NCBI GenBank assembly: GCA_948543815.1 | Contig: CAOVHW010000002.1 | Coordinates: forward strand, 62,001-126,000 | DNA: 64,000 bases | Reading direction: 5' to 3' | DNA from: an uncultured Eubacteriales bacterium | GTDB taxonomy: Bacteria; Bacillota; Clostridia; Lachnospirales; CAMVHY01 | Shown here: in pieces, positions 17,948 to 26,646 of the stretch | How the letters are laid out: the number at the start of each line of letters is the position of its first letter | Numbering within the stretch: the first letter of the stretch is position 1 | The notes under the pieces: generated by a model | The model's database searches: none | What the model saw: only the letters and a program-made list of their open reading frames with translations | Told to the model about the DNA's origin: nothing | Program-made: the position numbers and the translations under genes

Positions 17948-17976
17948 AGTATATATTTCATAAAAAATTTTGTCAA
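17948..17976 (-). promoter_or_regulatory. Strong sigma-A promoter of the ABC-F gene
   Basis: TTGACA (17976-17971), a 17-base spacer and TATACT (17953-17948) form a near-consensus promoter, giving a leader of about 255 bases before the ABC-F start. The remaining bases of the 368-base gap (to 18052) hold this promoter and the upstream region of the divergent kinase gene; nothing else is visible. Confidence 0.8.
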
Positions 17977-18052
17977 TACATTACAAAAAAATTTTTAAAT
18001 GTGATAATATAAATGTTAATCTAATTAAATTTTTCTATTGTGAGATGGTAAA

Positions 18053-18592
18053 ATGATTTTGTTAATAGCAGGTGCATCTCATACCGGTAAAACATTTTTA
18101 GCGCAAAAACTTCTCGAAAAATATAAATATCCATATCTTTCTATTGACCATTTGAAAATGGGACTTATTCGTAGTAAAAATACAGCTCTTACTCCAATGA
18201 GTGACGATGAAACTTTAACAAATTATCTGTGGCCAATTGTTCGCGAAATAATTAAAACGGCTATTGAAAACAAACAAAATCTTATAGTTGAAGGTTGTTA
18301 TATTCCATTTGATTGGACAAAAAGTTTTGAACAAAATTATCTTCAACATATAACGTATCAATGTTTAATTATGAGTAAATCGTATATACAAAATCATTTT
18401 TGTGATATAAAAAAATATGCTGATACAATTGAAAAACGTTTGGATGATTCAGATTGTACAATAGAAAATTTGATAGCTGATAATGAAAAAATATTAAAGA
18501 TGTGCCAGAAAAATAATTTGAATTGCTTTTTGATTGATAATACCGATTTTTATCATACATTCGTAAAAAATTTTTTATGTCAAAAGGAGTGA
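18053..18592 (+). CDS. P-loop kinase-like protein
   Basis: A 179-residue protein beginning with a Walker A loop, LLIAGASHTGKTFLAQKL, followed by SIDHLKMGLIR, where a substrate-binding Asp would sit in adenylate- or 2-phosphoglycerate-kinase-like folds, and the Walker B-like NLIVEGCYIPFDW. The rest is helical. It probably phosphorylates a small molecule; which one is unknown. GAGATGG precedes the start. It is divergent from the ABC-F gene and followed after 6 bases by the PspC-domain gene. Confidence 0.7.
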   Translation: MILLIAGASHTGKTFLAQKLLEKYKYPYLSIDHLKMGLIRSKNTALTPMSDDETLTNYLWPIVREIIKTAIENKQNLIVEGCYIPFDWTKSFEQNYLQHITYQCLIMSKSYIQNHFCDIKKYADTIEKRLDDSDCTIENLIADNEKILKMCQKNNLNCFLIDNTDFYHTFVKNFLCQKE

Positions 18593-18598
18593 GTTCAT

Positions 18599-18790
18599 AT
18601 GAAAAGATTATATAAATCTAATACCGAAAAGAAAATTTGTGGAGTTTGTGGCGGTATCGCTGAATATTTTAATCTTGACCCAACTCTTATTCGTCTCATT
18701 TGGGTTATTTCTTCTGTTATATTTGGCAGCGGTTTACTTGCTTATATAATATGCGCGTTAATTATTCCCGATGAACCTCTATATAAATAA
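18599..18790 (+). CDS. PspC domain protein
   Basis: Membrane protein of 63 residues made of a single PspC domain: KRLYKSNTEKKICGVCGGIA, then EYFNLDPTLIRLIWV, and a membrane helix (about 36-56). In Bacteria PspC domains take part in envelope-stress responses; stand-alone copies are common in Bacillota and mostly uncharacterised. AAGGAGTG precedes the ATG by about 9 bases. It lies 6 bases after the kinase gene. Confidence 0.9.
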   Translation: MKRLYKSNTEKKICGVCGGIAEYFNLDPTLIRLIWVISSVIFGSGLLAYIICALIIPDEPLYK

Positions 18791-18825
18791 TTTTTCATTT
18801 CAAGTATTTATGGAGGGAACCTACG

Positions 18826-19419
18826 ATGAAACAAAACATTCCATTTTACAATATAATTCTTCGTTGTGACGAATATCATTTGCAACAGATAAATTTACCT
18901 AATGGCTATTCGATTGTTTCGTATCAAATTGGTTTTGAAACAGATTGGGCAAGACTTGAATGTGAAGTTGGAGATTTTTCTGATACCGAAGAAGCAATCC
19001 ACTATTTTACAGAAAAATATTTAGGCAGAGAAAACAACAATGATATTTTGTTTTTACTGAATGACAAAAAGCAAGTGATTGGTTCCTGTATTGCATGGGT
19101 AGATGAGCGGCAAGGGAACAATATTAATTCGCTTCATTGGTTAGTTGTTGATAAACTATATCAAGGAAATGGATTTGGACGCGCACTTTGTTGTGAAATT
19201 ATGAATCGGTTTTATCTGCGCAACCAAAAAACGATTTATATTCATACACAACCATGGAGTTGGAAAGCAATTTTTCTTTATATTTCACTTGGATTCAGAT
19301 TGCAGAAAACGGATACATTTGCTACTTATATCAATCAATATAGTGATGCGATGGAGGTATTAAAAGGTAATCTTTCTACGAAACAATATAATTTACTTGT
19401 GTTTGCATCAGATGATTAA
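18826..19419 (+). CDS. GNAT family N-acetyltransferase
   Basis: A 197-residue acyltransferase. The acetyl-CoA loop is LHWLVVDKLYQGNGFGRALC (about residues 104-123, motif A with QGNGFG), preceded by the strand VIGSCIAWVDE and followed by IYIHTQPWSWKAIFLYISLG, typical of motif B. Acceptor unknown. GGAGGG lies 8 bases before the ATG. Same direction as the PspC gene, 35 bases downstream. Confidence 0.88.
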   Translation: MKQNIPFYNIILRCDEYHLQQINLPNGYSIVSYQIGFETDWARLECEVGDFSDTEEAIHYFTEKYLGRENNNDILFLLNDKKQVIGSCIAWVDERQGNNINSLHWLVVDKLYQGNGFGRALCCEIMNRFYLRNQKTIYIHTQPWSWKAIFLYISLGFRLQKTDTFATYINQYSDAMEVLKGNLSTKQYNLLVFASDD

Positions 19420-19441
19420 TAAATTTAGCGATATTTTTTTA

Positions 19442-19470
19442 TTGACTTACGTTTGTATTTATTTTATAAT
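19442..19470 (+). promoter_or_regulatory. Promoter of rplM-rpsI
   Basis: TTGACT (19442-19447), 17-base spacer, TATAAT (19465-19470). The roughly 40-base leader that follows could hold an L13-type autoregulatory structure, but I cannot confirm one by eye. Confidence 0.8.
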
Positions 19471-19517
19471 TAATGCTACCACTTAAGCCCTGAATAATTT
19501 TTTTATTGGAGGAAATT

Positions 19518-19970
19518 ATGAGAACTACATTTATTACCAAACCGGCCGAAGTAAAACATGAATGGTTTTTGGTTGACGCGTCGAATCATACATTAGGTCG
19601 ATTATCGGCTGAAGTAGCTAAAATTTTACGCGGCAAGCATAAACCAATTTTTATGCCGCATGTTGATACGGGCGATTATGTTATTATATTAAATGCAGAG
19701 AAGATAAAAGTTACCGGACAGAAATTAACGCAAAAATTATATCGGAGACATTCAGGATATCCCGGCGGCGTTACTGATATTAAATTGAAAGATATGCTCA
19801 AAAGAAAACCGGAATTTGTTTTAAAACACGCTATAAAAGGTATGTTACCTAAAAATAATTTAGGACGTGCAATGTTAAAAAAACTTTATGTTTATGCCGG
19901 TAGTGAGTATAAACAAGTTGCGCAAAAACCTAAAGAATTAACTATAAATTATAATAGGAAGGAGAATTAA
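19518..19970 (+). CDS. rplM: 50S ribosomal protein L13
   Basis: Large-subunit protein of 150 residues. Recognisable by HEWFLVDASNHTLGRLSAEV, ILRGKHKPIFMPHVDTGDYV, the RRHSGYPGG loop and KGMLPKNNLGRAMLKKLYVY. The start at ATG 19518 follows GGAGG with a normal spacing. It forms the conserved operon with rpsI, one base downstream. Confidence 0.98.
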   Translation: MRTTFITKPAEVKHEWFLVDASNHTLGRLSAEVAKILRGKHKPIFMPHVDTGDYVIILNAEKIKVTGQKLTQKLYRRHSGYPGGVTDIKLKDMLKRKPEFVLKHAIKGMLPKNNLGRAMLKKLYVYAGSEYKQVAQKPKELTINYNRKEN

Positions 19971-19971
19971 T

Positions 19972-20361
19972 TTGCCTAAAAGTTATTATGGAACTGGTCG
20001 ACGTAAAACTTCCGTTGCTCGCGTGTATCTATTTCCCGGCACCGGAAATATTACTGTAAATAAAAAAAGTATTGATGAATATTTTTCGCTTGAAGATTTG
20101 AAGCTTACTGTTCGCCAACCTTTGGAATTAACTAATAATTTATCAAAATTTGACGTTAAAGCTAATGTATTTGGCGGAGGATATAGAGGCCAAGCGGGAG
20201 CAATTCGTCATGGAATTTCAAAAGCGTTGTTAGTTTTTGATGAAGAATTACGTCCAGCATTAAAAAAAGCAAAATTTTTAACGCGCGACCCACGCATGAA
20301 AGAACGTAAAAAATATGGCTTGAAGAAAGCCAGAAAAGCTCCTCAATTTTCAAAGAGATAG
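19972..20361 (+). CDS. rpsI: 30S ribosomal protein S9
   Basis: Small-subunit protein of 129 residues with a TTG start after AAGGAG. Marks: YYGTGRRKTSVARVYL at the N-terminus, VFGGGYRGQAGAIRHGISKA, and the C-terminal tail ending in QFSKR that reaches the P site. It follows rplM with one base between and is closed by the hairpins at 20378-20493. Confidence 0.98.
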   Translation: MPKSYYGTGRRKTSVARVYLFPGTGNITVNKKSIDEYFSLEDLKLTVRQPLELTNNLSKFDVKANVFGGGYRGQAGAIRHGISKALLVFDEELRPALKKAKFLTRDPRMKERKKYGLKKARKAPQFSKR

Positions 20362-20377
20362 TAAAAATTATTTTTTT

Positions 20378-20493
20378 ACTTTTTCTTTAAAAAGAAAAAG
20401 TAAATCAAAAAGAAATTATAAAAAAAGCTTTGTGCAAAATGCACAAAGCTTTTTGTTAAAGTTCTTTTGATTCTTTTCTTTCAAGAAAAGAAT
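20378..20493. terminator. Three successive hairpins between rpsI and the nhaC-like gene
   Basis: Three perfect stems follow one another: 20378-20388 with 20391-20401, 20422-20435 with 20441-20454 (14 base pairs, flanked by A- and T-runs on both sides), and 20470-20480 with 20483-20493. The middle one is a classic bidirectional intrinsic terminator serving both convergent genes. Confidence 0.85.
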
Positions 20494-20507
20494 GATTTAT
20501 AAAAAAG

Positions 20508-22088
20508 CTATTTATTAGTAAATTTTTTGATTGCAAACAAAACTCCAAGTGTTAATAATATGCCAATGCTTAAGCAAATGATGGAATTTTGTACAAAACC
20601 TGCAATGATAAATGTAATAAAACTTATTATTGCTACCGTAATAACGTAAGGTAATTGTGTTGAAACATGCGTTACGTGATCACATTGCGCGCCAGCAGAT
20701 GCCATAATTGTTGTGTCAGAAATTGGTGAGCAATGATCACCGCAGACTGAACCAGCCAAACATGCAGAAATTCCAATTATCAGCAAAGTACTTCCAGGTG
20801 TAAATATTGTTGTAACGATTGGAATTAAAATTCCAAAAGTTCCCCAACTTGTTCCTGATGCAAACGCCAACAAACATGCGGCAATAAAAATTACTGAAGG
20901 CAAAAAATTGTATAAACTACTTGAAACATTAGTCATTATGTTGTGGACAAAAATATCAGCGCCTAATGAATTTGTCATTGTGTTTAAACTTACTGCTAAA
21001 GTTAAAATAATAATTGGTGAAACCATTGAAGTAAAACCTTTTGGCAAACAATCCATTACTTCTTTGAAACTGATTAAGCGACGACTTAACATATAAATAA
21101 TTGTTAAAATCAAAGCGATTAACGCTCCCCACGGTAATGCGACAAACGCATCAGTATTACTGAAAGCAAAAATAAAATCACCACTGTTATTTTCCCAAAA
21201 TCCCCCGACATAAATTATTCCGATGATACAAAAAAATATTAATGCAACGACGGGCAAAATTAAATCTAATACACAACCTTTAAAATTTTTTTCTGTTTTC
21301 TCTTCAAAAATGTCAATATTTTTTTGCGCTTCTTTTTCTTGAATTTTCATTGGACCGTAGTCAAAATCCATTACGCATAAACTGATAACAAATACGAAAG
21401 TTAGCAATGAATAAAAATTGTAAGCAATAGTTTTTATAAAAAGTTGGATGCCACTGATTCCGGTATTTAAATTTTCAGCTGTTGCTGAAACGGCGGCGGC
21501 CCAAGAACTTACTGGTGCAATCATACATATTGGAGCGGCGGTAGCGTCGATGAGATAACTTAATTTTGCGCGCGAAACTTTATTGCGGTCGGTGATTGGA
21601 AGCATAACTGAGCCAACAGTCAAACAATTGAAATAATCGTCAATAAAAATTAGCACGCCTAAAATAAAAGTAACTAACATTGCACTTATTCGTGTGCGAA
21701 TATTTTTTTTTGCCCAACGTCCAAATGCTTCAGAACCGCCTGAAGAATTTATCAAGCAAACAATAGTTCCGAGCAATATTAAAAACAAAAAAATTCCAGA
21801 ATAATTTGTAATTGCTACGATAAATCCATTTTTTATGATAATGTCTAATGTTGCAATTAAATTAAAATTACATTGAAGCAATGCGCCTATAAAAATTCCG
21901 ATGAATAGTGATGAAAAAACTTCTTTTGTAATAAGTGCGAGAGTAATTGCGGCGGCCGAAGGAATTAATGACCAAAAGCTAGCGTAAAAATATGAAACCG
22001 TTTGATTATTTGCCGCCAAAGTCGGTGTAACTTTACTGAAGATAAAAATAGTTATGAGTAAAATCTGGCACAATTTATTTTTTTTCAT
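20508..22088 (-). CDS. NhaC-family Na+/H+ antiporter
   Basis: Polytopic membrane protein of 526 residues with 11 or more hydrophobic segments. A signal-like first helix (residues 4-25, ending TPTLAA) is followed by family blocks SLIPSAAAITLALITKEVF, FIDDYFNCLTVGSVMLPITD, ATAAPICMIAPVSSWAA and AGSVCGDHCSPISDTTIMAS, the last diagnostic of NhaC-type antiporters (sodium or malate/lactate exchange). The ion pair cannot be decided from sequence. AGAGGGA precedes the ATG. Transcribed alone; a bidirectional terminator separates it from rpsI. Confidence 0.88.
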   Translation of the reverse strand: MKKNKLCQILLITIFIFSKVTPTLAANNQTVSYFYASFWSLIPSAAAITLALITKEVFSSLFIGIFIGALLQCNFNLIATLDIIIKNGFIVAITNYSGIFLFLILLGTIVCLINSSGGSEAFGRWAKKNIRTRISAMLVTFILGVLIFIDDYFNCLTVGSVMLPITDRNKVSRAKLSYLIDATAAPICMIAPVSSWAAAVSATAENLNTGISGIQLFIKTIAYNFYSLLTFVFVISLCVMDFDYGPMKIQEKEAQKNIDIFEEKTEKNFKGCVLDLILPVVALIFFCIIGIIYVGGFWENNSGDFIFAFSNTDAFVALPWGALIALILTIIYMLSRRLISFKEVMDCLPKGFTSMVSPIIILTLAVSLNTMTNSLGADIFVHNIMTNVSSSLYNFLPSVIFIAACLLAFASGTSWGTFGILIPIVTTIFTPGSTLLIIGISACLAGSVCGDHCSPISDTTIMASAGAQCDHVTHVSTQLPYVITVAIISFITFIIAGFVQNSIICLSIGILLTLGVLFAIKKFTNK

Positions 22089-22222
22089 TGCTTATCCCTC
22101 TTTTTTTCTCATTGTTTTTATCACAAAATTTTATCATATTTCTCATGCGTTAACACTACGAATAAAAATATTACTTTTTTATAATAATAATTGTGTTAAA
22201 ATTATGTGGAGGTATTTTTTTA

Positions 22223-22360
22223 ATGTCTAAAAAAAATATAAAAGGAGCCTATAAAACTTTAGCTCTTGCCGATAAAAATAATGTTGATGAATCAGTTTCT
22301 ATTCCATCGAAAAAAAATGTCGAAGATGCTAAAGATTGGGTCGATTTTAACGAAAAATAA
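22223..22360 (+). CDS. DUF3787-type small spore surface protein
   Basis: A 45-residue hydrophilic protein. The C-terminal half, SIPSKKNVEDAKDWVDFNEK, has the SIPS...V..AKDWVD pattern of the DUF3787 family, known in Clostridia as small spore surface proteins. GGAGG lies 9 bases before ATG 22223. It has its own 134-base upstream gap and stands 25 bases before the hydrogenase-like gene. Its presence supports a spore-forming host. Family role beyond spore location is unknown. Confidence 0.8.
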   Translation: MSKKNIKGAYKTLALADKNNVDESVSIPSKKNVEDAKDWVDFNEK

Positions 22361-22385
22361 TTTTTTATAAGTGGGGGAATTTTCA

Positions 22386-23495
22386 ATGACGTTTGAACAG
22401 TTACATAAAAGTTTACAAAATAAAAATTTAGGTAACGAAAATTATGATGATGTTTCATCGCAAAAAGTTTACGACCAATTGGATTGTCTATTGAATCCCA
22501 AAAATCATCCCGCAATTTGGGATGAAAATAATTTCTCAAATATTTCTGATTTGAATGATAAAGTTTCTTTGTCTAAAGATTCTATCGATGTATTAAATGC
22601 AGTTAAAGATCGTAAAACTTTAATTTACGCAATGATTGCGCCTGCGTTTTTAGGTCAATTTTCAGATTCCGTTACACCAGGAAAATTACGTTCAGCATTA
22701 AAATATTTAGGCTTTAGCGGAATGATTGAAGTTTCACTTTTTGCAGATATTCTCACATTGAAAGAAGCACTCGAATTTAATGAAAAAGTAAATGACGATT
22801 CAGATTTTATGCTCACAAGTTGTTGTTGTCCAATGTGGATAGCGTTATTGCGTAAAAACAATCTTCTTTCGCATGTTCCGGGGTCAGTTTCACCTATGAT
22901 TGCGGCCGGTCGCTCCATAAAAATTATCCATCCTGAAGCTATTACAGTTTTTATTGGCCCATGCCTTGCGAAAAAAACTGAGATGAATGAAAAAGATTTG
23001 GTCGGAGCAGTAGATTATGTTTTAACGTTTCAAGAAATGGCAAATATTTTTGACGCGCTTGATATCAATCCCGAAAATATGCCAGAGAGTAATAGCGATC
23101 ATTCTTCAAAAGCCGGACGAATTTATGCGCACACGGGCGGAGTAAGTCTTGCGGTTTTGGAAACTGTCAAACGCCTTAATCCAAATAAAAAAATTATTGC
23201 AAAGCAAGCTAATGGAATTGTTGAGTGCAAAAAATTAATGGAAGAGTTCACCAAAGATAAACGAGATGCAAATTTTTATGAAGGCATGGGATGTATCGGC
23301 GGATGTGTTGGCGGGCCAAAAAAAATTATTGATAAAGAAACTGGTAAAGAAAATGTTGACCATTATGCTGATAGTGCAGTTTATCCTACGCCGATTGATA
23401 ATCCATATGTAATCAAATTGTTAAGTATGTTAGGATTTGATACAGTAGAAAGTTTGCTTGCCGACAGCAAAATTTTTACGCGGCATTTTGAGTAA
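22386..23495 (+). CDS. [FeFe]-hydrogenase H-cluster domain protein without ferredoxin domains
   Basis: A 369-residue iron-only hydrogenase large-subunit domain. All H-cluster ligand motifs are visible: TSCCCPMW (about 144-151), IGPCLAKKTEM (about 190-200) and EGMGCIGGCVGG (about 299-310) supplying the remaining two cysteines. The N-terminal 70 residues hold only one Cys and no CxxCxxC motif, so the usual 4Fe-4S electron-entry domains are missing. No small-subunit domain follows. It could be a truncated, partner-dependent enzyme or a sensory hydrogenase. Start at ATG 22386 after GGGGG. Maturases HydE/F/G are not in the window. yraN follows after 9 bases. Confidence 0.88.
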   Translation: MTFEQLHKSLQNKNLGNENYDDVSSQKVYDQLDCLLNPKNHPAIWDENNFSNISDLNDKVSLSKDSIDVLNAVKDRKTLIYAMIAPAFLGQFSDSVTPGKLRSALKYLGFSGMIEVSLFADILTLKEALEFNEKVNDDSDFMLTSCCCPMWIALLRKNNLLSHVPGSVSPMIAAGRSIKIIHPEAITVFIGPCLAKKTEMNEKDLVGAVDYVLTFQEMANIFDALDINPENMPESNSDHSSKAGRIYAHTGGVSLAVLETVKRLNPNKKIIAKQANGIVECKKLMEEFTKDKRDANFYEGMGCIGGCVGGPKKIIDKETGKENVDHYADSAVYPTPIDNPYVIKLLSMLGFDTVESLLADSKIFTRHFE

Positions 23496-23504
23496 TATAT
23501 ATAA

Positions 23505-23852
23505 ATGAATCGTAGAAAAATCGGCAATATTGCTGAAAATATTGCGTGCGATTACCTTTCCCAAAATGGTTTTATTATTCTCGAAAAAAATTATTCATGT
23601 GTGTACGGCGAAATTGATATAATTGCTGAAGATAAATCCGATATCGTTTTTATTGAAGTTAAAGCGCGGAAAAATTTTTCATGTGGAACACCTGCTGCCG
23701 CTGTCAATAAAACTAAACAATTAAAAATCAAAAATACCGCTCTAAACTTTATTTCTAGTAAAAATATTGTCGATAAAAATTTTCGCTTCGATGTTATCGA
23801 AATTGTTTTAGGTAAAAAAATTACGCATTTAAAAAATGCGTTTGACGTTTAA
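23505..23852 (+). CDS. yraN: YraN/UPF0102 family endonuclease-like protein
   Basis: A 115-residue PD-(D/E)XK-fold protein of unknown role. The family pattern is complete: IGNIAENIACDYLSQNGF, then NYSCVYGEIDIIAED and the catalytic-type strand IVFIEVKARKN (E and ExK). No ribosome binding site stands before ATG 23505, which lies 9 bases after the hydrogenase-like gene stop, so translation is probably coupled. In many Bacillota yraN neighbours rnhB and comM; here comM-like is 13 kb away. Confidence 0.92.
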   Translation: MNRRKIGNIAENIACDYLSQNGFIILEKNYSCVYGEIDIIAEDKSDIVFIEVKARKNFSCGTPAAAVNKTKQLKIKNTALNFISSKNIVDKNFRFDVIEIVLGKKITHLKNAFDV

Positions 23853-23930
23853 TTTTTTTCGTGTTATTTTGTGCAAAATCGGGTAAAATATTTTGTAATA
23901 ATGTTATCGTTTTGAGGTGTTTTCTTTATA

Positions 23931-25187
23931 ATGAGCCAGATAGTTATCCACGGTCAAAAAAAATTAGTTGGTGATGTCTCTATAAGCGGTGCGAAAAATG
24001 CCGCCGTCGCTATTATTCCTGCTGCTATTATCGCCAACGATATTTGTGTCATCGAAAATTTACCGCTAATCGAAGATGTTACTATTTTAGCTGAAGCTAT
24101 CAAAAAAATTGGTGCAAAATGCGAATTCAAAGACCAGCATACTTTAATTATCGACAGTCGGAATATTCACAGCTGTTATGCTGATTACGACTCAATAAAA
24201 AAAATTCGTGCCTCTTATTACCTTTTAGGAGCAATGCTCGGACGTTTTAAAAAAGCTGAAGTTGCTATGCCTGGCGGTTGTAATTTTGGAATTCGTCCAA
24301 TTGACCAACATATAAAAGGTTTGGAAGCTTTAGGCGCAAAAATTTCTATCGAACACGGAATTATTAAAGCTTCTGCCGCAAAACTTATTGGAACAAATAT
24401 TTTTTTGGATGTTGTAAGCGTTGGCGCCACGATTAATATTATGTTGGCTGCGGTTTTTGCTCGAGGTGTAACAGTAATTGAAAACGCGGCAAAAGAACCG
24501 CATGTTGTTGATATCGCAAATTTTTTGAATATGCTCGGCGCAAAAATAAAAGGTGCTGGAACTGATGTCATCAGAATTTTTGGTGTTGAAAAACTTCATG
24601 GCGCACAATATTCAATAATTCCTGATCAAATTGAAGCTGGAACATATATGATTGCTGCGGCGATTACGAATGGAAATGTGGCAGTTCATAATATTATTCC
24701 GAAACATATGGATTCGCTATCGGCAAAGCTTCGCGAAATGAATTGTAAAGTTGAAGAAGGTGACGATTTTATAAAAGTTAATGCCAGCAAAAAATTGAAA
24801 AGTGTAAATGTGAAAACGATGACGTATCCTGGATTTCCAACCGATTTACAGCCACAAATGACAGCTTTATTGTCGGCTTCATCTGGTGTGGGAATAATAA
24901 CTGAAACGGTTTGGGAAAATCGATTTCAATATATATCAGAGTTGAAACGTTTAGGCGCGAACATAAATGTTGACAATCGTATTGCGATAATAAATGGTAC
25001 GCAAAATCTTACGGGCTCACAAGTTTGTGCGACAGATTTACGTGCGGGAGCAGCTTTAGTTATTGCCGGACTTGCTGCAAAAGGTAAAACGCAAATAAGC
25101 AATGTAAAATATATTGACAGAGGCTATGAGCAAATAGAAAAGAAATTGAATTTGCTTGGCGCCGATATAAAAAGAGTTACAGAATAA
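23931..25187 (+). CDS. murA: UDP-N-acetylglucosamine 1-carboxyvinyltransferase MurA
   Basis: First committed step of peptidoglycan synthesis, transferring enolpyruvate from PEP to UDP-GlcNAc. 418 residues, full length. The N-terminal DVSISGAKNAAVAIIPA with the catalytic Lys-Asn, the active-site loop MPGGCNFGIRPIDQHI with the Cys targeted by fosfomycin, and TVWENRFQYISELKRLGA near the C-terminus are clear. GAGGTG precedes the start. It ends at the bidirectional hairpin at 25190-25215. Confidence 0.97.
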   Translation: MSQIVIHGQKKLVGDVSISGAKNAAVAIIPAAIIANDICVIENLPLIEDVTILAEAIKKIGAKCEFKDQHTLIIDSRNIHSCYADYDSIKKIRASYYLLGAMLGRFKKAEVAMPGGCNFGIRPIDQHIKGLEALGAKISIEHGIIKASAAKLIGTNIFLDVVSVGATINIMLAAVFARGVTVIENAAKEPHVVDIANFLNMLGAKIKGAGTDVIRIFGVEKLHGAQYSIIPDQIEAGTYMIAAAITNGNVAVHNIIPKHMDSLSAKLREMNCKVEEGDDFIKVNASKKLKSVNVKTMTYPGFPTDLQPQMTALLSASSGVGIITETVWENRFQYISELKRLGANINVDNRIAIINGTQNLTGSQVCATDLRAGAALVIAGLAAKGKTQISNVKYIDRGYEQIEKKLNLLGADIKRVTE

Positions 25188-25189
25188 AA

Positions 25190-25215
25190 AATTCGCGTAG
25201 GCGAATTTTTTTTAT
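25190..25215. terminator. Bidirectional terminator between murA and the SpoIID-like gene
   Basis: AAATTCGC (25190-25197) pairs with GCGAATTT (25202-25209), loop of four bases, with T-runs in both directions. Confidence 0.85.
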
Positions 25216-26459
25216 ACTAGTTCCGCTAATTTTTGAACGGCAACATATATGTCAGAAATTTTATACCAAGTTTTGAAATCAACGAGTCCCGTAGCTGGTA
25301 AATAAAAAACGCTTTGAAAAGTTTGGACAGCTTGGCGTGTCATGTTCCCAAATATTCCGTCGACTTTTAATCTTGGAATTGCCGGATAATTTTTACTTAT
25401 CGCTAGCAATTGATTTTGTATTGTTCTGACATCTGGACCTCGTGAGCCAACTTGCAAAACTGTTCCCGGAAATGATGATGGAACGCCTGAAACTTTTTGT
25501 GCTTGTTCTAAATAAATATCCTGTCCGTAATAACGTCTCAAAATATTTACAGCGTTATAGCCTTGATCGCCAAGATATTTTGAGCCCCATTGTGATAGCC
25601 AATTCGGACACGTTACTTTTATTCCGTCACAATATTGTGCCAAAATTGGTTGACGTATCCCAAACTTCGTTATATACGTGGTAAACATTTCGTCAACCAC
25701 TTGCGAAATCGTTTTGTAAATATTTCTGCCGTAAATAAATGCGTGGTCATATGCCGTAGACGATGTGATTGTAAAATTATATCCTTTATTTCGATACCAT
25801 TCAGTATATACACGATTTAATGCGAACGAAATTATAGCCAATACATTCGCACGAATTGTTGCGTCGGGCCACGTCGAATATATCTCACTACACGCAACAT
25901 TTTTAATATAATCTTTAAATGGAATGTAATAATTTTTTGCGGCGGAATTTGTTGGGACGCCATCATGTACTACAATATATTCTGGGATAACGACAGAATT
26001 TAAAACAATTTCACCAGTTGGTGGATTAACTGGTTTAATTGAATCTTCAGGAATTTTTGGGTCATAATCGCCCCACAATGTATTTGGTCCTATTTCAATT
26101 ACATCAACTGTTGTATTATTACTTTCTTCTAAATTTATTTCTTGTATTGCTAAATTATCTGCAAAAATTTGTGCGCCATTTATACTGCGAGGTCTAAATC
26201 CTTTTACTGACGCTTCAACATTATAAACTGAATACGGACGGACTTCAGATTCTTCGTTAAGTGAATAATCTATTGGCATTGTCGGTAGATTTATTATTGG
26301 AGTTTGACCGGATTCATCCGTTATCATTTCTTCAATAATTTCACCATTTTCATTTTTTATTAAAACTTGTGCATTTGGTATTGGCATTCCTATACTTGTA
26401 TCATTAACTTGAACTTGTAAACTTCCATTACCTTCTTGCATCGCCTTAATATTTTTCAT
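25212..26459 (-). CDS. SpoIID-like peptidoglycan-binding protein
   Basis: A 415-residue protein without a signal peptide. An Ig/carboxypeptidase-regulatory-like domain (about 12-105, e.g. PNAQVLIKNENGEIIEE) is followed by a SpoIID/LytB-type domain (about 150-330: IPFKDYIKNVACSEIYSTWP, then AFALNRVYTEWY-like and TAYDHAFIYGRN) and a C-terminal PG_binding_1 repeat (about 335-410: VGSRGPDVRTIQNQLLAI, DGIFGNMTRQAVQTFQ). Similar proteins occur in spore-forming Clostridia and are thought to bind or cut cortex glycan. Whether it is catalytic is not known. AGGAT precedes ATG 26459. The lack of an export signal is compatible with a mother-cell role. Confidence 0.82.
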   Translation of the reverse strand: MKNIKAMQEGNGSLQVQVNDTSIGMPIPNAQVLIKNENGEIIEEMITDESGQTPIINLPTMPIDYSLNEESEVRPYSVYNVEASVKGFRPRSINGAQIFADNLAIQEINLEESNNTTVDVIEIGPNTLWGDYDPKIPEDSIKPVNPPTGEIVLNSVVIPEYIVVHDGVPTNSAAKNYYIPFKDYIKNVACSEIYSTWPDATIRANVLAIISFALNRVYTEWYRNKGYNFTITSSTAYDHAFIYGRNIYKTISQVVDEMFTTYITKFGIRQPILAQYCDGIKVTCPNWLSQWGSKYLGDQGYNAVNILRRYYGQDIYLEQAQKVSGVPSSFPGTVLQVGSRGPDVRTIQNQLLAISKNYPAIPRLKVDGIFGNMTRQAVQTFQSVFYLPATGLVDFKTWYKISDIYVAVQKLAELV

Positions 26460-26646
26460 ATAAAATCCTCCACTTAATTAAATATGTAATAATTTATGAT
26501 GAAAAAAAATATCTGCTACTCATCCTAAATATTTACGACTTGTAAAATATAAAAATTATAGTTGCAAATTAAAAAAACATGTGCTAAACTTGTTGAATGT
26601 GCGATTGATTTATCGCATAAGTATGAAATTGCGGAGGTGAATTTAC

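Noticed and set aside
17685..17950. A T-box or metabolite riboswitch ahead of the ABC-F gene
   Set aside because: No T-box motif and no known riboswitch core is visible; the leader ORF plus competing hairpins fit ribosome-mediated attenuation better.
23823..23841. Terminator inside the end of yraN
   Set aside because: A perfect 8-base-pair stem is present, but it is inside the reading frame and its T-run is interrupted; I could not rank it above chance.
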